From Petrosia ficiformis (Eukaryota > Porifera > Demospongiae > Haplosclerida > Petrosiidae), in the NCBI GenBank assembly GCA_947044365.1, contig OX345641.1, forward strand, positions 5,116,460 to 5,180,459: a stretch of 64,000 nucleotides of DNA. The letters are read 5' to 3'. The notes beneath the pieces are model-generated. The model saw only the letters and a list, made by a program, of their open reading frames with translations. It ran no database searches and was not told the origin of the DNA. Shown in pieces: positions 63,881 through 64,000 of this stretch; position 1 is the first letter of the stretch; each line of letters begins with the position of its first letter. The translations under genes were made by a program, and so were the position numbers.

Positions 63881-64000
63881 GGTCCTAGTGTACTCCTAAT
63901 GGTTTCTAATGGACATTTATTGGGTCCTACAGTACTCCTTATGGGTCCTAGTGGACTCCTAAAGGGACCTAGTGGACTCGTTATAGGTCCTAGTGGAATC

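Larger units (their letters stand above)
45955..64000 (-). repeat. 21-bp minisatellite, outer right arm
   Basis: The same 21-bp repeat as the left arm but inverted (core GTCCTAGTGGAC on +), running to the end of the window without interruption. Blocks of unit order match the left arm in reverse: 46000-46100 with 23200-23330, 46512-46724 with about 22267-22450, 58380-59135 with 13580-14083, 59331-59657 with 13068-13373, and 59638-60153 with 12644-13087. It reads as GPSGLLM-like heptapeptides on + and SPLGPIR-like on -, with frame breaks throughout. No gene seen. Confidence 0.97.

Overview
This window looks like intergenic, satellite-rich DNA from a eukaryote, most likely an animal. I find no intact protein-coding gene, no rRNA or tRNA, no CRISPR array and no prokaryotic gene organisation. 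The case for a eukaryote rests on tens of kilobases of a 21-bp minisatellite, kilobases of (ATCC)n, (CTAT)n and (TA)n microsatellite, AT-rich intervening DNA, and a decayed Tc1/mariner transposon. I cannot name the species or clade from sequence alone.

The layout is a very large imperfect inverted repeat with its axis near 34.64 kb. The outer left arm (1-23340, broken by a Tc1/mariner element at 14391-15424) is a 21-bp minisatellite read with core GTCCACTAGGAC on the + strand. The outer right arm (45955-64000) is the same minisatellite in the opposite orientation (core GTCCTAGTGGAC). The inner arms, 23341-25789 and 43496-45954, are reverse complements of about 2.45 kb each. Hand-aligned stretches differ at only one or two positions per 60 bases. 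They contain an AT-rich module end, a (TA)n tract, GATA/GGAT microsatellites and a roughly 10-bp GGATAGACAG-type array.

The 17.7-kb spacer (25790-43495) is built of direct repeats: microsatellite cassette, AT-rich module A (27356-32395), cassette, AT-rich module B (35640-40740), cassette. A third module copy (C, 45010-45954) is cut short where the minisatellite begins, and its mirror copy lies at 23341-24290. Modules A and B are diverged copies of each other. Both carry a diverged internal repeat of about 210 bp marked by ATGTTTAGTT...CCCAAGTTAGGTT.

The minisatellite arms have higher-order structure: 856 bp x3 (46819-49386), 1637 bp x2 (6877-10150), 334 bp x2 (22287-22954), about 2162 bp x2 (16400-19180), about 3.28 kb x2 (59331-63880), and shorter duplications of 84, 147 and 273 bp (4, 7 and 13 units). 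Many of these occur in only one arm, so the arms have evolved separately since the inversion.

The sharpest single result is the transposon. It has CAGT-starting terminal inverted repeats, a TA target duplication and a frameshifted transposase remnant. The matching place in the right arm (58085-58086) is an uninterrupted pre-insertion site. The many open frames in the satellites are explained by a repeat length that is a multiple of three (21 bp = 7 codons) or by stop-poor microsatellites, and I do not annotate them as genes.
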